Positions 54,366 to 62,983 of a stretch of 64,000 nucleotides of DNA are shown here, piece by piece. The position numbers and the translations under genes are program-made. Below the pieces are notes generated by a model that was given only the letters and a program-made list of their open reading frames with translations, made no database searches and was not told where the DNA came from. The stretch's first letter is position 1. Every line of letters begins with the position of its first letter. Origin of the DNA: Rhizobium lusitanum (lineage in GTDB: Bacteria > Pseudomonadota > Alphaproteobacteria > Rhizobiales > Rhizobiaceae); the NCBI RefSeq assembly GCF_014189535.1, contig NZ_CP050308.1, positions 682,001 to 746,000 of the forward strand. The letters run 5' to 3'.

Positions 54366-55583
54366 ATGGGAACTGTTTCGCAGTTGCACGAGCATATCAG
54401 GCCGCTCGCGCACCACATTCAAAGCGAAGAAGAAGCGCTGCAGATCGCCCGATCGCTGGCCGCCCGCTTCGCGCAGCAGGCGAGCGATCGCGATATCAAC
54501 CGCGTGCTCCCATACGAGGAAGTCGACGCCCTGTCGCTATCCGGCCTGCTCGGCATCACCATAGCCTCCGAATATGACGGCCTCGACATCTCCAATTCCA
54601 TTCTCGCCGAAATCATCGCTATCCTGGCGGAAGCCGATCCCTCGATCGCCGAGATTGCACAGAACCATTTCTACATTCTCGAAGCACTGCGCACCGGCGG
54701 CAGCGAAGAGCAGAAGGACACCTTCTTCGCCAGGGCGCTGGCCGGTGATCGCTTCGGCAACGCCCTCTCCGAGACCGGCACCACAACGGCCGGACAGTAC
54801 AACACGCGCCTGACGCCGGAAGGACCTGGTCATCGCGTCAACGGCCGCAAATCCTATGCCGCCGGCGTTCTTTTCGCCGACTGGATCACGATCTTCGCGC
54901 TCGATACGCGGGACGAGCTGACCATCTCCCTCGTGCCGCGCGGCACTGAAGGCATCCAGATCATCGACGACTGGGACGGTTTCGGCCAGCGTACCTCCGG
55001 CAGCGGCACGATCATCCTGCACAATGTCTATGTCAGCGCAGATGCCGTCCTTGGGCCTCACAAAGGCCTCGAACGCGCAACGACCATAGGTCCGGTGGAG
55101 CAGATCATCCATGCCGGCATCGATCTCGGCATTGCTCGAGCCGCTTTCGCCGAAACCGTGGAATTCGTGACGACCAGCGCTCGTCCCTGGATGAACAGCG
55201 GCGTCGAGCGCGCGGCGGACGACCCATTGACCATCACCAGGGTCGGCCAGATCGCCATCCGCCTCGAGGCGGCAGCGGCATTACTGGAACGTGCGGGCCG
55301 GAAAATCGATATCGCCCAGATCAATCCGACCGAAGAGCATGTGATCGACGCCACGCTTGCCGTTGCGGCCGCAACGGCGTTGACGACGGAAATCGCCATC
55401 AAGGCTTCGAATACGCTGTTCGAACTTGCCGGCACCTCCTCCACGCGCGTCGGCCTCAATCTCGACCGCCATTGGCGCAATGCCCGCACCCACACGCTGC
55501 AGGATCCCACACGCTGGAAATATCATCTCGTCGGCAATTATCACCTGAACGGCATAACCCCGCCGAAGAACTGGACGCCGTGA
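54366..55583 (+). CDS. SfnB-like acyl-CoA-dehydrogenase-fold sulfur acquisition oxidoreductase
   Basis: The 405-residue flavoprotein of the acyl-CoA dehydrogenase fold resembles the SfnB/desulfurisation monooxygenase branch: LLGITIASEYDGLDISNSILAEI, IAQNHFYILEALRTGG, GNALSETGTTTAG, INGRKSYAAG-like VNGRKSYAAG and an end DPTRWKYHLVGNYHLNGI. Such enzymes release sulfur from organosulfur compounds with reduced flavin. Upstream (54290-54330) is AT-rich. A sulfur role is inferred from the family; the neighbouring Rrf2 regulator fits. Confidence 0.85.
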   Translation: MGTVSQLHEHIRPLAHHIQSEEEALQIARSLAARFAQQASDRDINRVLPYEEVDALSLSGLLGITIASEYDGLDISNSILAEIIAILAEADPSIAEIAQNHFYILEALRTGGSEEQKDTFFARALAGDRFGNALSETGTTTAGQYNTRLTPEGPGHRVNGRKSYAAGVLFADWITIFALDTRDELTISLVPRGTEGIQIIDDWDGFGQRTSGSGTIILHNVYVSADAVLGPHKGLERATTIGPVEQIIHAGIDLGIARAAFAETVEFVTTSARPWMNSGVERAADDPLTITRVGQIAIRLEAAAALLERAGRKIDIAQINPTEEHVIDATLAVAAATALTTEIAIKASNTLFELAGTSSTRVGLNLDRHWRNARTHTLQDPTRWKYHLVGNYHLNGITPPKNWTP

Positions 55584-55591
55584 AACGCAAA

Positions 55592-55613
55592 CCGCCGGCT
55601 TGAAGCCGGCGGG
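55592..55613 (-). terminator. Bidirectional hairpin between SfnB-like and Rrf2 genes
   Basis: CCGCCGGCTT (55592-55601) pairs with AAGCCGGCGG (55604-55613). On the minus strand it is followed by TTTGCGTTT, so it probably ends the Rrf2 transcript; for the plus strand no T-run follows. Confidence 0.7.
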
Positions 55614-55640
55614 AGAGTTCAAAAAGATCAGAAAGTCGGT

Positions 55641-56111
55641 TCAGCCGATTTTCGAAGCGCGGTAATCTTCCCGCTCTTCCGTATCGATCCCCGGCCCACC
55701 GCCAGCGACGAACTGTTCCAGCGTCATGTTGTCGAGAATGTCGGCGACCGCATCACGGACTTCCGTCATGGAGCGCCGCACATGACAGTGCTCCGGATCG
55801 GCGCAATCGTCACAGGCCTCATAGGCCGTGCGGCTGGCGCAACGGATCGGCGCGAGCGGACCGTCGAGCGTGCGGATGACATGGCCAATGCGGATCTCGG
55901 AAGCGAGACGCGACAGCGAATAGCCGCCGCCCGGCCCCTTCTTCGAACGCAGCACGCCGGAATTGCGCAATTCCAGCAGGATAGTGTCGAGGAACTTCTT
56001 CGGGATATTGTTACGCGAAGCAATGTCGTTGATGAACGCAGTTTCGCCCGGCGCGAGGCGTGCCAGATCCACCAGCGCCTTCAACCCGTATTTTCCTTTT
56101 TTCGTAAGCAT
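55641..56111 (-). CDS. Rrf2-family transcriptional regulator
   Basis: The 156-residue protein has an N-terminal winged helix (MLTKKGKYGLKALVDLARL, NIPKKFLDTILLELRNSGVLRSKKGPGGGYSL) and a Cys region CASRTAYEACDDCADPEHC which could bind an Fe-S cluster or sense sulfur or redox state. Start ATG 56111 matches the family N-terminus. It lies between the SfnB-like gene and the second flavoprotein and may regulate both. Confidence 0.9.
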   Translation of the reverse strand: MLTKKGKYGLKALVDLARLAPGETAFINDIASRNNIPKKFLDTILLELRNSGVLRSKKGPGGGYSLSRLASEIRIGHVIRTLDGPLAPIRCASRTAYEACDDCADPEHCHVRRSMTEVRDAVADILDNMTLEQFVAGGGPGIDTEEREDYRASKIG

Positions 56112-56315
56112 CGCTGTCCGCTTTACTACAAGTTCGATTGTTGGGAGCCCGGCTGACCGATCAAGACTCAGCCTGCCGATCCTGTCATCATTAACCACGG
56201 AAATAATACCGTCGCCTTCGACGAACAAGACAATAACTCACAAATTGTATAGTTTATATGAGTAAATTTAGGCAAATGTATCGTCCAAGCAACGATTTTG
56301 CAGTTTTTCTTGCCT

Positions 56316-57779
56316 TTACGCAGCGTTAATATCGAATTGTGGCCTGTCGTGCTTGCGATTGGCATGGTCGCCGATTGCCGACGCCACTTGCTCCGCGACG
56401 AAGACGCCATGTTCGACCACTTCCGGCAGGCCCATGAGTTCGCCGAAAGTACCCCGCGCCAGTGGTCCTGAAATGAACAGCGACGGTGACACCGCGCCAT
56501 CCGGCCCCTGCGCCTGGGATGTCGTATTGCAGGCAAGGCCGAGGCGTGTCGCATCGATGGCGAGATAGCCGGCATCCGCAAGTGCGCCGATCCAGCCTTG
56601 CGTTTCCAATATGCCGCGATGGCCCGGCCCGGTCGTCACCACGACCGCATCGAACTGACGATCGATACTCCCGGCGGAATGGCTGAGGTCGAGCCGACAA
56701 TCAATCGCCCCATCCTTGCTCTCCACGGATGCGATGGAGGCTGCCAGCACCTCCAGCCTGCCATCGCGAATCGCTTCCTCGCTGGCGGCCTCCACCTGCG
56801 GGGCGACGCGGAAACGATGGACATCCCAGAAGGGCCGCAAATGCCGGACCACGCGCCGCCGCTCTTTGAGTGACATCGCCCGCCACAAATCCTGTCCTTG
56901 CGCACGCACCTGATCGATGACCGCGTGCCAGCTCCGCCCCTCGGCTTCCGCCTGGCGAATGGTGGCGCGCACATTCCGCAACAGATCGAGCGCGGTGCGC
57001 GATGGGTGACTGACGAAATCGCCGAACAGCTCCTGCCTCACAGGCGCATGGCCGCGTGACCGCAAACCACGTCTGGAGATGGCGGTGATCGGTCCCTTGT
57101 GACCGCGCAGGGTAAGGGAGGCGATGACGTCGGCGGAAGTCAGGCCGTTGCCCACCACGAGTACGCGATCGTCAGCACGGATGGCAACGAGTGCATCCGG
57201 CCGCGTCGGATCGACGACAAAAAGCGGATGGCCGGCCAAAACGCTCCGCAACGGCTCCGGTGGCAACGGCGACGGATGGCTCGTGGCAATGACAAGAATA
57301 TCCGCCTCTACCCGCCTGCCCGCCTCACCACTGATCAACCAGCGACCATCCAGTCGCTGCACTTTCTCAGTCTTTTCAGCCACATGGGTGATGCGGCCAT
57401 CATCAACAAAGGGCTGCACCATGTCATTGATATAACGTCCGAAAACCTCGCGCCGTGGAAACAGGCTGCCATTCGCCGCCACAGCCGTGTCGTCGCCGGC
57501 CAGTGCATCCTTCGCTTCGATCCAGCGTTGAAAATGTTCGAGATCATCAGGCAGCAGGCTCATCTTCGCCGCCGGCACATTGATGCGATGCGCGGGATCC
57601 TGGGTATCATAGGCAAGCCCCGCCCCCAACCTGGTGCGTGGTTCGAAAATGAAAAGCTGACCGGGCAGCAGCCGCCGGCGCTGCAGCAGGTGAAAGGCGA
57701 CCGCCGCGCCGGAAACACCGCCGCCGATAATTGCGATGACTGGCCGACCACGCGACGAATCGTGAGAACAAGTGGTCAT
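56316..57779 (-). CDS. FAD/NAD(P)-binding protein (NAD_binding_9 type), second of two relatives
   Basis: The 487-residue protein has VIAIIGGGVSGAAVAFHLLQR, LGAGLAYDTQDPAHRINVPAAKMSLL, VIATSHPSPLPP, VVGNGLTSADVIASLTLRG and ISRRGLRSRGHAP. It shares design and several segments with the protein at 51778-53193 but is not a recent copy. The substrate is unknown. By neighbourhood (SfnB-like enzyme, Rrf2) it may act in sulfur acquisition. Confidence 0.86.
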   Translation of the reverse strand: MTTCSHDSSRGRPVIAIIGGGVSGAAVAFHLLQRRRLLPGQLFIFEPRTRLGAGLAYDTQDPAHRINVPAAKMSLLPDDLEHFQRWIEAKDALAGDDTAVAANGSLFPRREVFGRYINDMVQPFVDDGRITHVAEKTEKVQRLDGRWLISGEAGRRVEADILVIATSHPSPLPPEPLRSVLAGHPLFVVDPTRPDALVAIRADDRVLVVGNGLTSADVIASLTLRGHKGPITAISRRGLRSRGHAPVRQELFGDFVSHPSRTALDLLRNVRATIRQAEAEGRSWHAVIDQVRAQGQDLWRAMSLKERRRVVRHLRPFWDVHRFRVAPQVEAASEEAIRDGRLEVLAASIASVESKDGAIDCRLDLSHSAGSIDRQFDAVVVTTGPGHRGILETQGWIGALADAGYLAIDATRLGLACNTTSQAQGPDGAVSPSLFISGPLARGTFGELMGLPEVVEHGVFVAEQVASAIGDHANRKHDRPQFDINAA

Positions 57780-58077
57780 CGCAAATCCTTCCAGTCCGAT
57801 CGATCACGCGGACGATCTTAGCGCCGCCAATCGCGCATGCTTCATAGCAATATACTCTACAAATTTTATTGACAATAGAATGCCGTGGCAAGCCGAATGG
57901 TTCCCGCCAACCCGCTCATCGGTGTCAAAAACCGATATCGCCTTTGCGAACAAACACTTCTTTGTGCCGCGCACAACGGCGTTATTGCACCGCAGGATGT
58001 AAAAAACTTGGCATACACCCAATAAAAGAACATACTAATGATTGTTCTCGTTCATGTTCTCTGGGAGGAGAAACATC

Positions 58078-58182
58078 ATGGAACTGCTCCACATGCTATC
58101 CGCCTTCGACTACACGCTGATCCTGCTCCTGGTCGTGATCTTCGTCTTCAGTATGATGGAAGGCGGGCATAAAAGGCATTAG
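58078..58182 (+). CDS. 34-residue single-helix membrane peptide
   Basis: ATG 58078 has an excellent ribosome site (GGGAGGAGAAACATC). The peptide starts MELLHMLSAF, has a hydrophobic helix of about 16 residues (TLILLLVVIFVFSMM) and ends EGGHKRH, with the positive end probably in the cytoplasm. No family is recognised. It stands alone, with about 300 bases on either side free of other genes. Confidence 0.62.
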   Translation: MELLHMLSAFDYTLILLLVVIFVFSMMEGGHKRH

Positions 58183-58498
58183 GTAAGCACTGGCGCGAAT
58201 GTCAGATACCTAAGGTCAACGGCGATTGGTTGAACGCCTGGCGCGTACAATCGTCCGTATTTCCGCGGTTTTCTCCGCGAAAATTTCCGAACCCTGATTC
58301 TGCTTTGAAAAAGTGCGCCGCTTAGCGTCCATATGGATGAAGCCGCTCATTCCTGGTCATCAGGTCGATCTCTTCGGCCCGATCCGCAAGCTGATGATGG
58401 CAACAGCCTGATGGTCCTGAGATCCCGCGAACGAAAACCAAAAGGAAAGGCTGCCAGTTTGAACTGACGCCTCTATCCCGATGTAATCTAGGAGAATT
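58183..58498. other. Intergenic region up to the first tRNA-Lys
   Basis: No gene is supported in these 316 bases. From about 58350 on the sequence is a diverged copy of 58644-58792, i.e. the 3' flank of the second tRNA-Lys. Confidence 0.5.
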
Positions 58499-58574
<76 letters not shown>

Positions 58575-58792
58575 GTAACCGCTCGCTGGCGGCTTGAATG
58601 GCCATATAGATGGGATCGGTTTGATTGTCCAGCGGCCAGATGCATTATCATCGGGTCAACGTCCTCGAACCGATCCGCAAACCGATGATGATGCCTACGG
58701 CTTTATGACCTTAAGATCCTGCAAACGAACCCCAAAAGGGAAAGCCGCCAGCATGAACTGACGCTTCTATCCCGATGTAATCTAGGAGAATT

Positions 58793-58868
<76 letters not shown>

Positions 58869-58993
58869 GTAACCGCTCGCTGGCGGTGTGAACGGGCATA
58901 TAAATAGGATCGGTTTGATTGTCTAGCGGACAGACGCATTTTCTTTGGTTATTCGTCAAAAAAATTTCGTATAATGAAAAAAACCAAACAAAA

Positions 58994-59911
58994 TCAAAGC
59001 TCAAGAATTCCGGTCGCAACACGCACCGCTTGGCCGCCAATACGCGCATTGGCGATCTCGCCGCCATCGATATCGATATGGAGGTGAATGAAGGACGGAC
59101 GGCCCATCTCGACTCCTTGCTCGACGATGATCGGATGATGCCCATCCGGCAACTGGTCGAATTGATGAATGGCGCCGGAGAGCGCCGCCACGGCCGAGCC
59201 CGTCGCGGGGTCCTCGACAATGCCCATCCCGACTGGGAACATGCGGGCATGGAACTTGGCGTTGTGATTGACGCCGCCGCGACAATAGACGAAGGCGGAG
59301 GCAAGCGCGCCATCGACGAAAGGCACCATCTTTTCCCAAAGCGGCAGATCGAATTCCAGCCGCTCGGCCGCTCCAACATCATGCACCGGTACCAACAGGA
59401 ACGGCACGCCAGCGCTCCAGATCGACGGAACGTGATTCTCGAAGCCGACCTCGGTGATCTTCAGACTAAGCGCATTGGCGATATCAGCCTTGTCGAGCGG
59501 CAGCAGGATTTGCTGTGATTTTCGCGGCAAGTCGAACTCGGCAAAACTCGCCTTATTCTGCCGGAGCCTGACCGCGCAGCGCACCGGCCCCACCCGCTCA
59601 TCCAGCACCGAGACCAGATCGATCTCGCCGCCATGGCTGGCGTGCGCCCGTTCGGCAAGCGCGATCGCCGTACCGACCGTCGGATGGCCGGCAAAAGGCA
59701 GTTCGCGTCCGGGAGTGAAAATGCGCAGGTTCGCCGTATGTGCCGGGTTCTGCGGCGGCAGAACGAAGACCGTCTCGGAAAGGTTCATCTCCTTGGCAAT
59801 CGCCTGCATCGCCTCATCGCTCAGGCCTTCGGCATCGAAAATCACGGCCAGCGGATTGCCCGCAAGCCTGCTATCGGTGAACACATCATAGACACTGAAG
59901 CTGCGGGCCAC
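58994..59911 (-). CDS. PhzF-family epimerase/isomerase
   Basis: The 305-residue protein has two PhzF halves: FSVYDVFTDSRLAGNPLAVIFDAEGL, the catalytic Glu in MNLSETVFVLPP, TPGRELPFAGHPTVGTA and, in the second half, VEDPATGSAVAALSG. Members isomerise small amino or hydroxy acids; the substrate is unknown. Start GTG 59911 is chosen for GGAGG upstream; GTG 59926 is in frame. Confidence 0.9.
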   Translation of the reverse strand: MARSFSVYDVFTDSRLAGNPLAVIFDAEGLSDEAMQAIAKEMNLSETVFVLPPQNPAHTANLRIFTPGRELPFAGHPTVGTAIALAERAHASHGGEIDLVSVLDERVGPVRCAVRLRQNKASFAEFDLPRKSQQILLPLDKADIANALSLKITEVGFENHVPSIWSAGVPFLLVPVHDVGAAERLEFDLPLWEKMVPFVDGALASAFVYCRGGVNHNAKFHARMFPVGMGIVEDPATGSAVAALSGAIHQFDQLPDGHHPIIVEQGVEMGRPSFIHLHIDIDGGEIANARIGGQAVRVATGILEL

Positions 59912-59990
59912 CCCTGCCTCCCTCACATGACTTTAGACTGCATAGCCACCCGGCTTCCTCATACATAACGGCAACACCTTTGAGCGCAAG

Positions 59991-60743
59991 CTAAAGCTGT
60001 TCCGCACGAGCGAAGAACCATGCCAGGATGGGCGGCATTGCCGAGCTGTAGCGATGCGCCGTCGGATCGGCGGAGCGGATGGCAACCGCATCGTCGATCT
60101 CCTTTTCCTCGTCCACCAGCATATGCGCCCTGATCTTTTCGAGCATCTCGTCGGCGGTCCAGGGAAAGCGGAAGATGCGGAACAGGGTGACGGAGCGGTT
60201 GGCATGCGTCGCATAATAGCCGGCCTCGGCAATGGCTACGTCAAGATCGAGACCGGTTTCCTCCAAAACCTCGCGCCGCATATTACCCTCGACATCACAA
60301 CGACCGTCGACAATGTCGTTTTCATCCATCGAACCCGCAGCGCAATAGACCTGACCGGGGTTGGCAGTATGCTGCGCCATGCGGATGGCGATGATCGCGC
60401 CATCGGAGGAGACGGCGACCGGAAAGGCGAAGACATGAAAGCCACCGCCACGCTCCCTGTGCTTGCGCCACCACATGAATGTGGAGAAAGGCGTTAGATA
60501 GCCCTCGCCCGCCACGGCTAGCTCGCTGACCTCGAGGCGATACTGGAAGATCATACGGCCGTCGTAAAGCGCCGGATTGGTGGCAATCTCCCTCTTCCAG
60601 TTCTCACCCGCCGCTTCGGCTTCGTTGAGATGAAAGGGATGATCGCCGGCAATCACCTTGAGGTCGATGCGGGCGACCGGAAATACGGTATTCTCCGGCG
60701 GCCAGCCGGCCATGTCATTTTGCGGTTTGAAAGCGGAGTTCAT
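59991..60743 (-). CDS. NUDIX hydrolase-like protein
   Basis: The 250-residue protein has a NUDIX box variant around CAAGSMDENDIVDGRCDVEGNMRREVLEETGLDLD, with REVLEETG intact but the first Gly region altered. A long N-terminal region (about 110 residues) precedes it. ATG 60743 overlaps the stop of the EEP gene by 4 bases, so they are co-translated. The substrate is unknown. Confidence 0.85.
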   Translation of the reverse strand: MNSAFKPQNDMAGWPPENTVFPVARIDLKVIAGDHPFHLNEAEAAGENWKREIATNPALYDGRMIFQYRLEVSELAVAGEGYLTPFSTFMWWRKHRERGGGFHVFAFPVAVSSDGAIIAIRMAQHTANPGQVYCAAGSMDENDIVDGRCDVEGNMRREVLEETGLDLDVAIAEAGYYATHANRSVTLFRIFRFPWTADEMLEKIRAHMLVDEEKEIDDAVAIRSADPTAHRYSSAMPPILAWFFARAEQL

Positions 60744-61852
60744 AAAAGATCCAATGTCATGACGATGGGGCAATGGTCGGAAGCCTTCGGCCTGTCCCAA
60801 CCCGTACGCGGATAGCGTTCCACCTCCTGTCCGGGCGGAAAGATGGTGCGAAAAGGCTGGCCGGAGCGGACGACGTCGGGCAACCGCGTCGCATTGGCTT
60901 GCGCAAGGGCCGGAGACAGCCAGATGTAATCGAGCTGGCAGAGCCACTGCTCCTGTGGCCCGCGCGCGTGGTAGAGCGTCCAGCGGTCGAGCTCGTCACG
61001 CCGCCGCATGACGTTTTCAACGAAACCGTCTTCGCTAAAGACATCGAGCGCACTCGCTTCTTCATCCCGGTGTTCGAAGCGATAACCGGTATGGCGCGTG
61101 CCAATAACATCGACGCGTTCCTGATAGTCGTTCATGTCACCACAAATGGCGAAATTCTTGGCGGCCGTATGACCGGCGCCGAAACGGGTCTCGATGATGT
61201 GGCGCACCGCCAGCGTCTCGGCGCGGCGCACCGGCATGGTCGAATGGCGACCATCGGCGCCCTCCCGCGCCGGACCCATCGACTTCAGATGCACGACATA
61301 GAGTGAGAACGGCACGCCGCCAACGGTCAGATCGAGTTCCAGGCAGTCGCGCTTGAAGATCTTGTCGTCCTCGTGAAGGCCGAGCGCCGCCAGTTCTTCG
61401 GTGAACAGATCGAAATCGCGATAAGTCACCATGGCGTGACTTTTGATATCGATGAGTACGATCGGCTGTCCGTCGCTCGTCTGCTCGCGCATCATGACGG
61501 CAACGTCGATACCCCTGGAGTCATTGCCCTCGATCAGGAATTTCTGCCGATAGCCATTGCCGACCATGCGGAAGAGATAGCCATATTCAAAAGCCTGCAG
61601 GGCGGCCATGCTGTCGACTTCCTGCAGGCAGATGATATCGGCATTCGCATCGGCAATGGCGAGCGCCGTCATCTGCCGCGTGTCGTCAGTCGCAGCCACG
61701 ACGCGGGCCGCTTCAAGCTGCTGGTAGATATTCTCGTTCTTTACATCGAACAGCTTCAGCACCCGGTCCTGCCGCAACTGATTGCGAAAACCGGTGTAAT
61801 CGAAACGGGTCAGCAGGTTTTCGACATTGAAGGTGGCAAGACGCAGGGACAT
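60740..61852 (-). CDS. Endonuclease/exonuclease/phosphatase family protein
   Basis: The 370-residue EEP-fold protein has LRLATFNVENLLTRFDY, IICLQEVDSMAALQ, VHLKSMGPAR, ICGDMNDYQERVDVIG, LDYIWLSPAL and the final SDHCPIVMTLDL. These are the Asn, Glu, His and Asp/His residues of the catalytic metal centre. It could act on nucleic acids or phosphodiesters. No signal peptide. ATG 61852; coupled to the NUDIX gene downstream. Confidence 0.9.
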   Translation of the reverse strand: MSLRLATFNVENLLTRFDYTGFRNQLRQDRVLKLFDVKNENIYQQLEAARVVAATDDTRQMTALAIADANADIICLQEVDSMAALQAFEYGYLFRMVGNGYRQKFLIEGNDSRGIDVAVMMREQTSDGQPIVLIDIKSHAMVTYRDFDLFTEELAALGLHEDDKIFKRDCLELDLTVGGVPFSLYVVHLKSMGPAREGADGRHSTMPVRRAETLAVRHIIETRFGAGHTAAKNFAICGDMNDYQERVDVIGTRHTGYRFEHRDEEASALDVFSEDGFVENVMRRRDELDRWTLYHARGPQEQWLCQLDYIWLSPALAQANATRLPDVVRSGQPFRTIFPPGQEVERYPRTGWDRPKASDHCPIVMTLDLL

Positions 61853-61899
61853 GAAGCATTCCGGTTTATGGATATCGGGATTGGCTCGGCTCGCGCATC

Positions 61900-62895
61900 T
61901 CAACCAGCTTTGGCGGTGACGGTCGATTTGAACTTGCCCATGAGATAGGGGCCCGAGAGCACCGGCGCATATTTCGGCTCCTCTCCCGGCGGCAAGCAGG
62001 ACGGCAAGCAGGCAATTTCGGCGAACCAGTTCGGCTGATGGAAGAAAGCCAGCGACTGTCGACGCTGCATGCCGCCTTCCTCCGGTGGCGGATTGACGAC
62101 GCGGTGCACGGTCGAAACCCAGCGATCGTTCGTCCACAGCGCCATCAGGTCACCGATATTGATGACGAAGGCACCCGCTACCGGCGGCACCGGCGTCCAT
62201 TGACCATCCGGAGCGATAATCTCCAGACCCTTGGAGCCCGGCTGCGGCAAAAGGATCGTCAGGCTGCCGTAATCGGTATGCGCGCCGGCGCGCAGCTGGC
62301 CCGGCTGCGGCGCAACACGCTGCTCCGGATAGTTCAGGGCCCGGAGCGCGCTGATCGGTGTATCGACGTAGCTGTCGAAGAAATGCTCGTCGAGACCAAG
62401 CGCCGTCGCAAAGACCCGCATGATCCGCCGCGCCAGATCCTCCATCGAGCGGTAGTAGGCCTTCCACGCGTCCACGAAGCCTTCAGGCCCCTCCGGCCAG
62501 ATAGTGGCGGCATAGCAGAAGCCGAGCGCCTCGGGATCGGTCATATCAGGCGGCACGGCAAGCGGTCCGCCGTTGAAACTTTCCTTGAGATCCGGCGGCG
62601 TATCGACATTGCGCGATTTCGCCAAAGCCTCGGTGCCGGGGCCGAGATAACCGTAGGGATATCCGGGATAAGGTGCCTTCACCCGCTGCTTGACATCGGC
62701 CGGCCGGTCGAAAAACGCATGGGTCTTGGCCCATACGCCTTGAACCACCGCGTCATCGACACCGTGATTGGCGATCGCCAAGAAACCGGTCGAACGGCAA
62801 ATCTCGTCGACCTCGGCACCAAGCCGCCTCTTCTCCTGATCACCAGCCGCCTCGAAAGCGCCAAGGTCGAAAATCGGGAAGCTCTGGTCGGACAT
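61900..62895 (-). CDS. 2-oxoglutarate/Fe(II) oxygenase (isopenicillin N synthase family)
   Basis: The 331-residue protein has an N-terminal DIOX_N part (FPIFDLGAFEAAGDQEKRRLGAEVDEICRSTGFLAIANHG) and the Fe(II) centre HTDYGSLTIL (His, Asp) with the second His in STVHRVVNPPPEEGGMQRRQSLAFF and the 2OG-binding Arg-x-Ser in RQS. The substrate is unknown. It lies 47 bases upstream of the EEP gene and 88 bases downstream of the ABC ATPase gene on the same strand. Confidence 0.9.
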   Translation of the reverse strand: MSDQSFPIFDLGAFEAAGDQEKRRLGAEVDEICRSTGFLAIANHGVDDAVVQGVWAKTHAFFDRPADVKQRVKAPYPGYPYGYLGPGTEALAKSRNVDTPPDLKESFNGGPLAVPPDMTDPEALGFCYAATIWPEGPEGFVDAWKAYYRSMEDLARRIMRVFATALGLDEHFFDSYVDTPISALRALNYPEQRVAPQPGQLRAGAHTDYGSLTILLPQPGSKGLEIIAPDGQWTPVPPVAGAFVINIGDLMALWTNDRWVSTVHRVVNPPPEEGGMQRRQSLAFFHQPNWFAEIACLPSCLPPGEEPKYAPVLSGPYLMGKFKSTVTAKAG

Positions 62896-62983
62896 GGCGC
62901 GACTCCCATTCGTGAGATCAGGCAAATCAAGCACAGGTGGAGGCATCGAACAACCATCTTGTCTTTCCGTCTCGCCGTATCGA

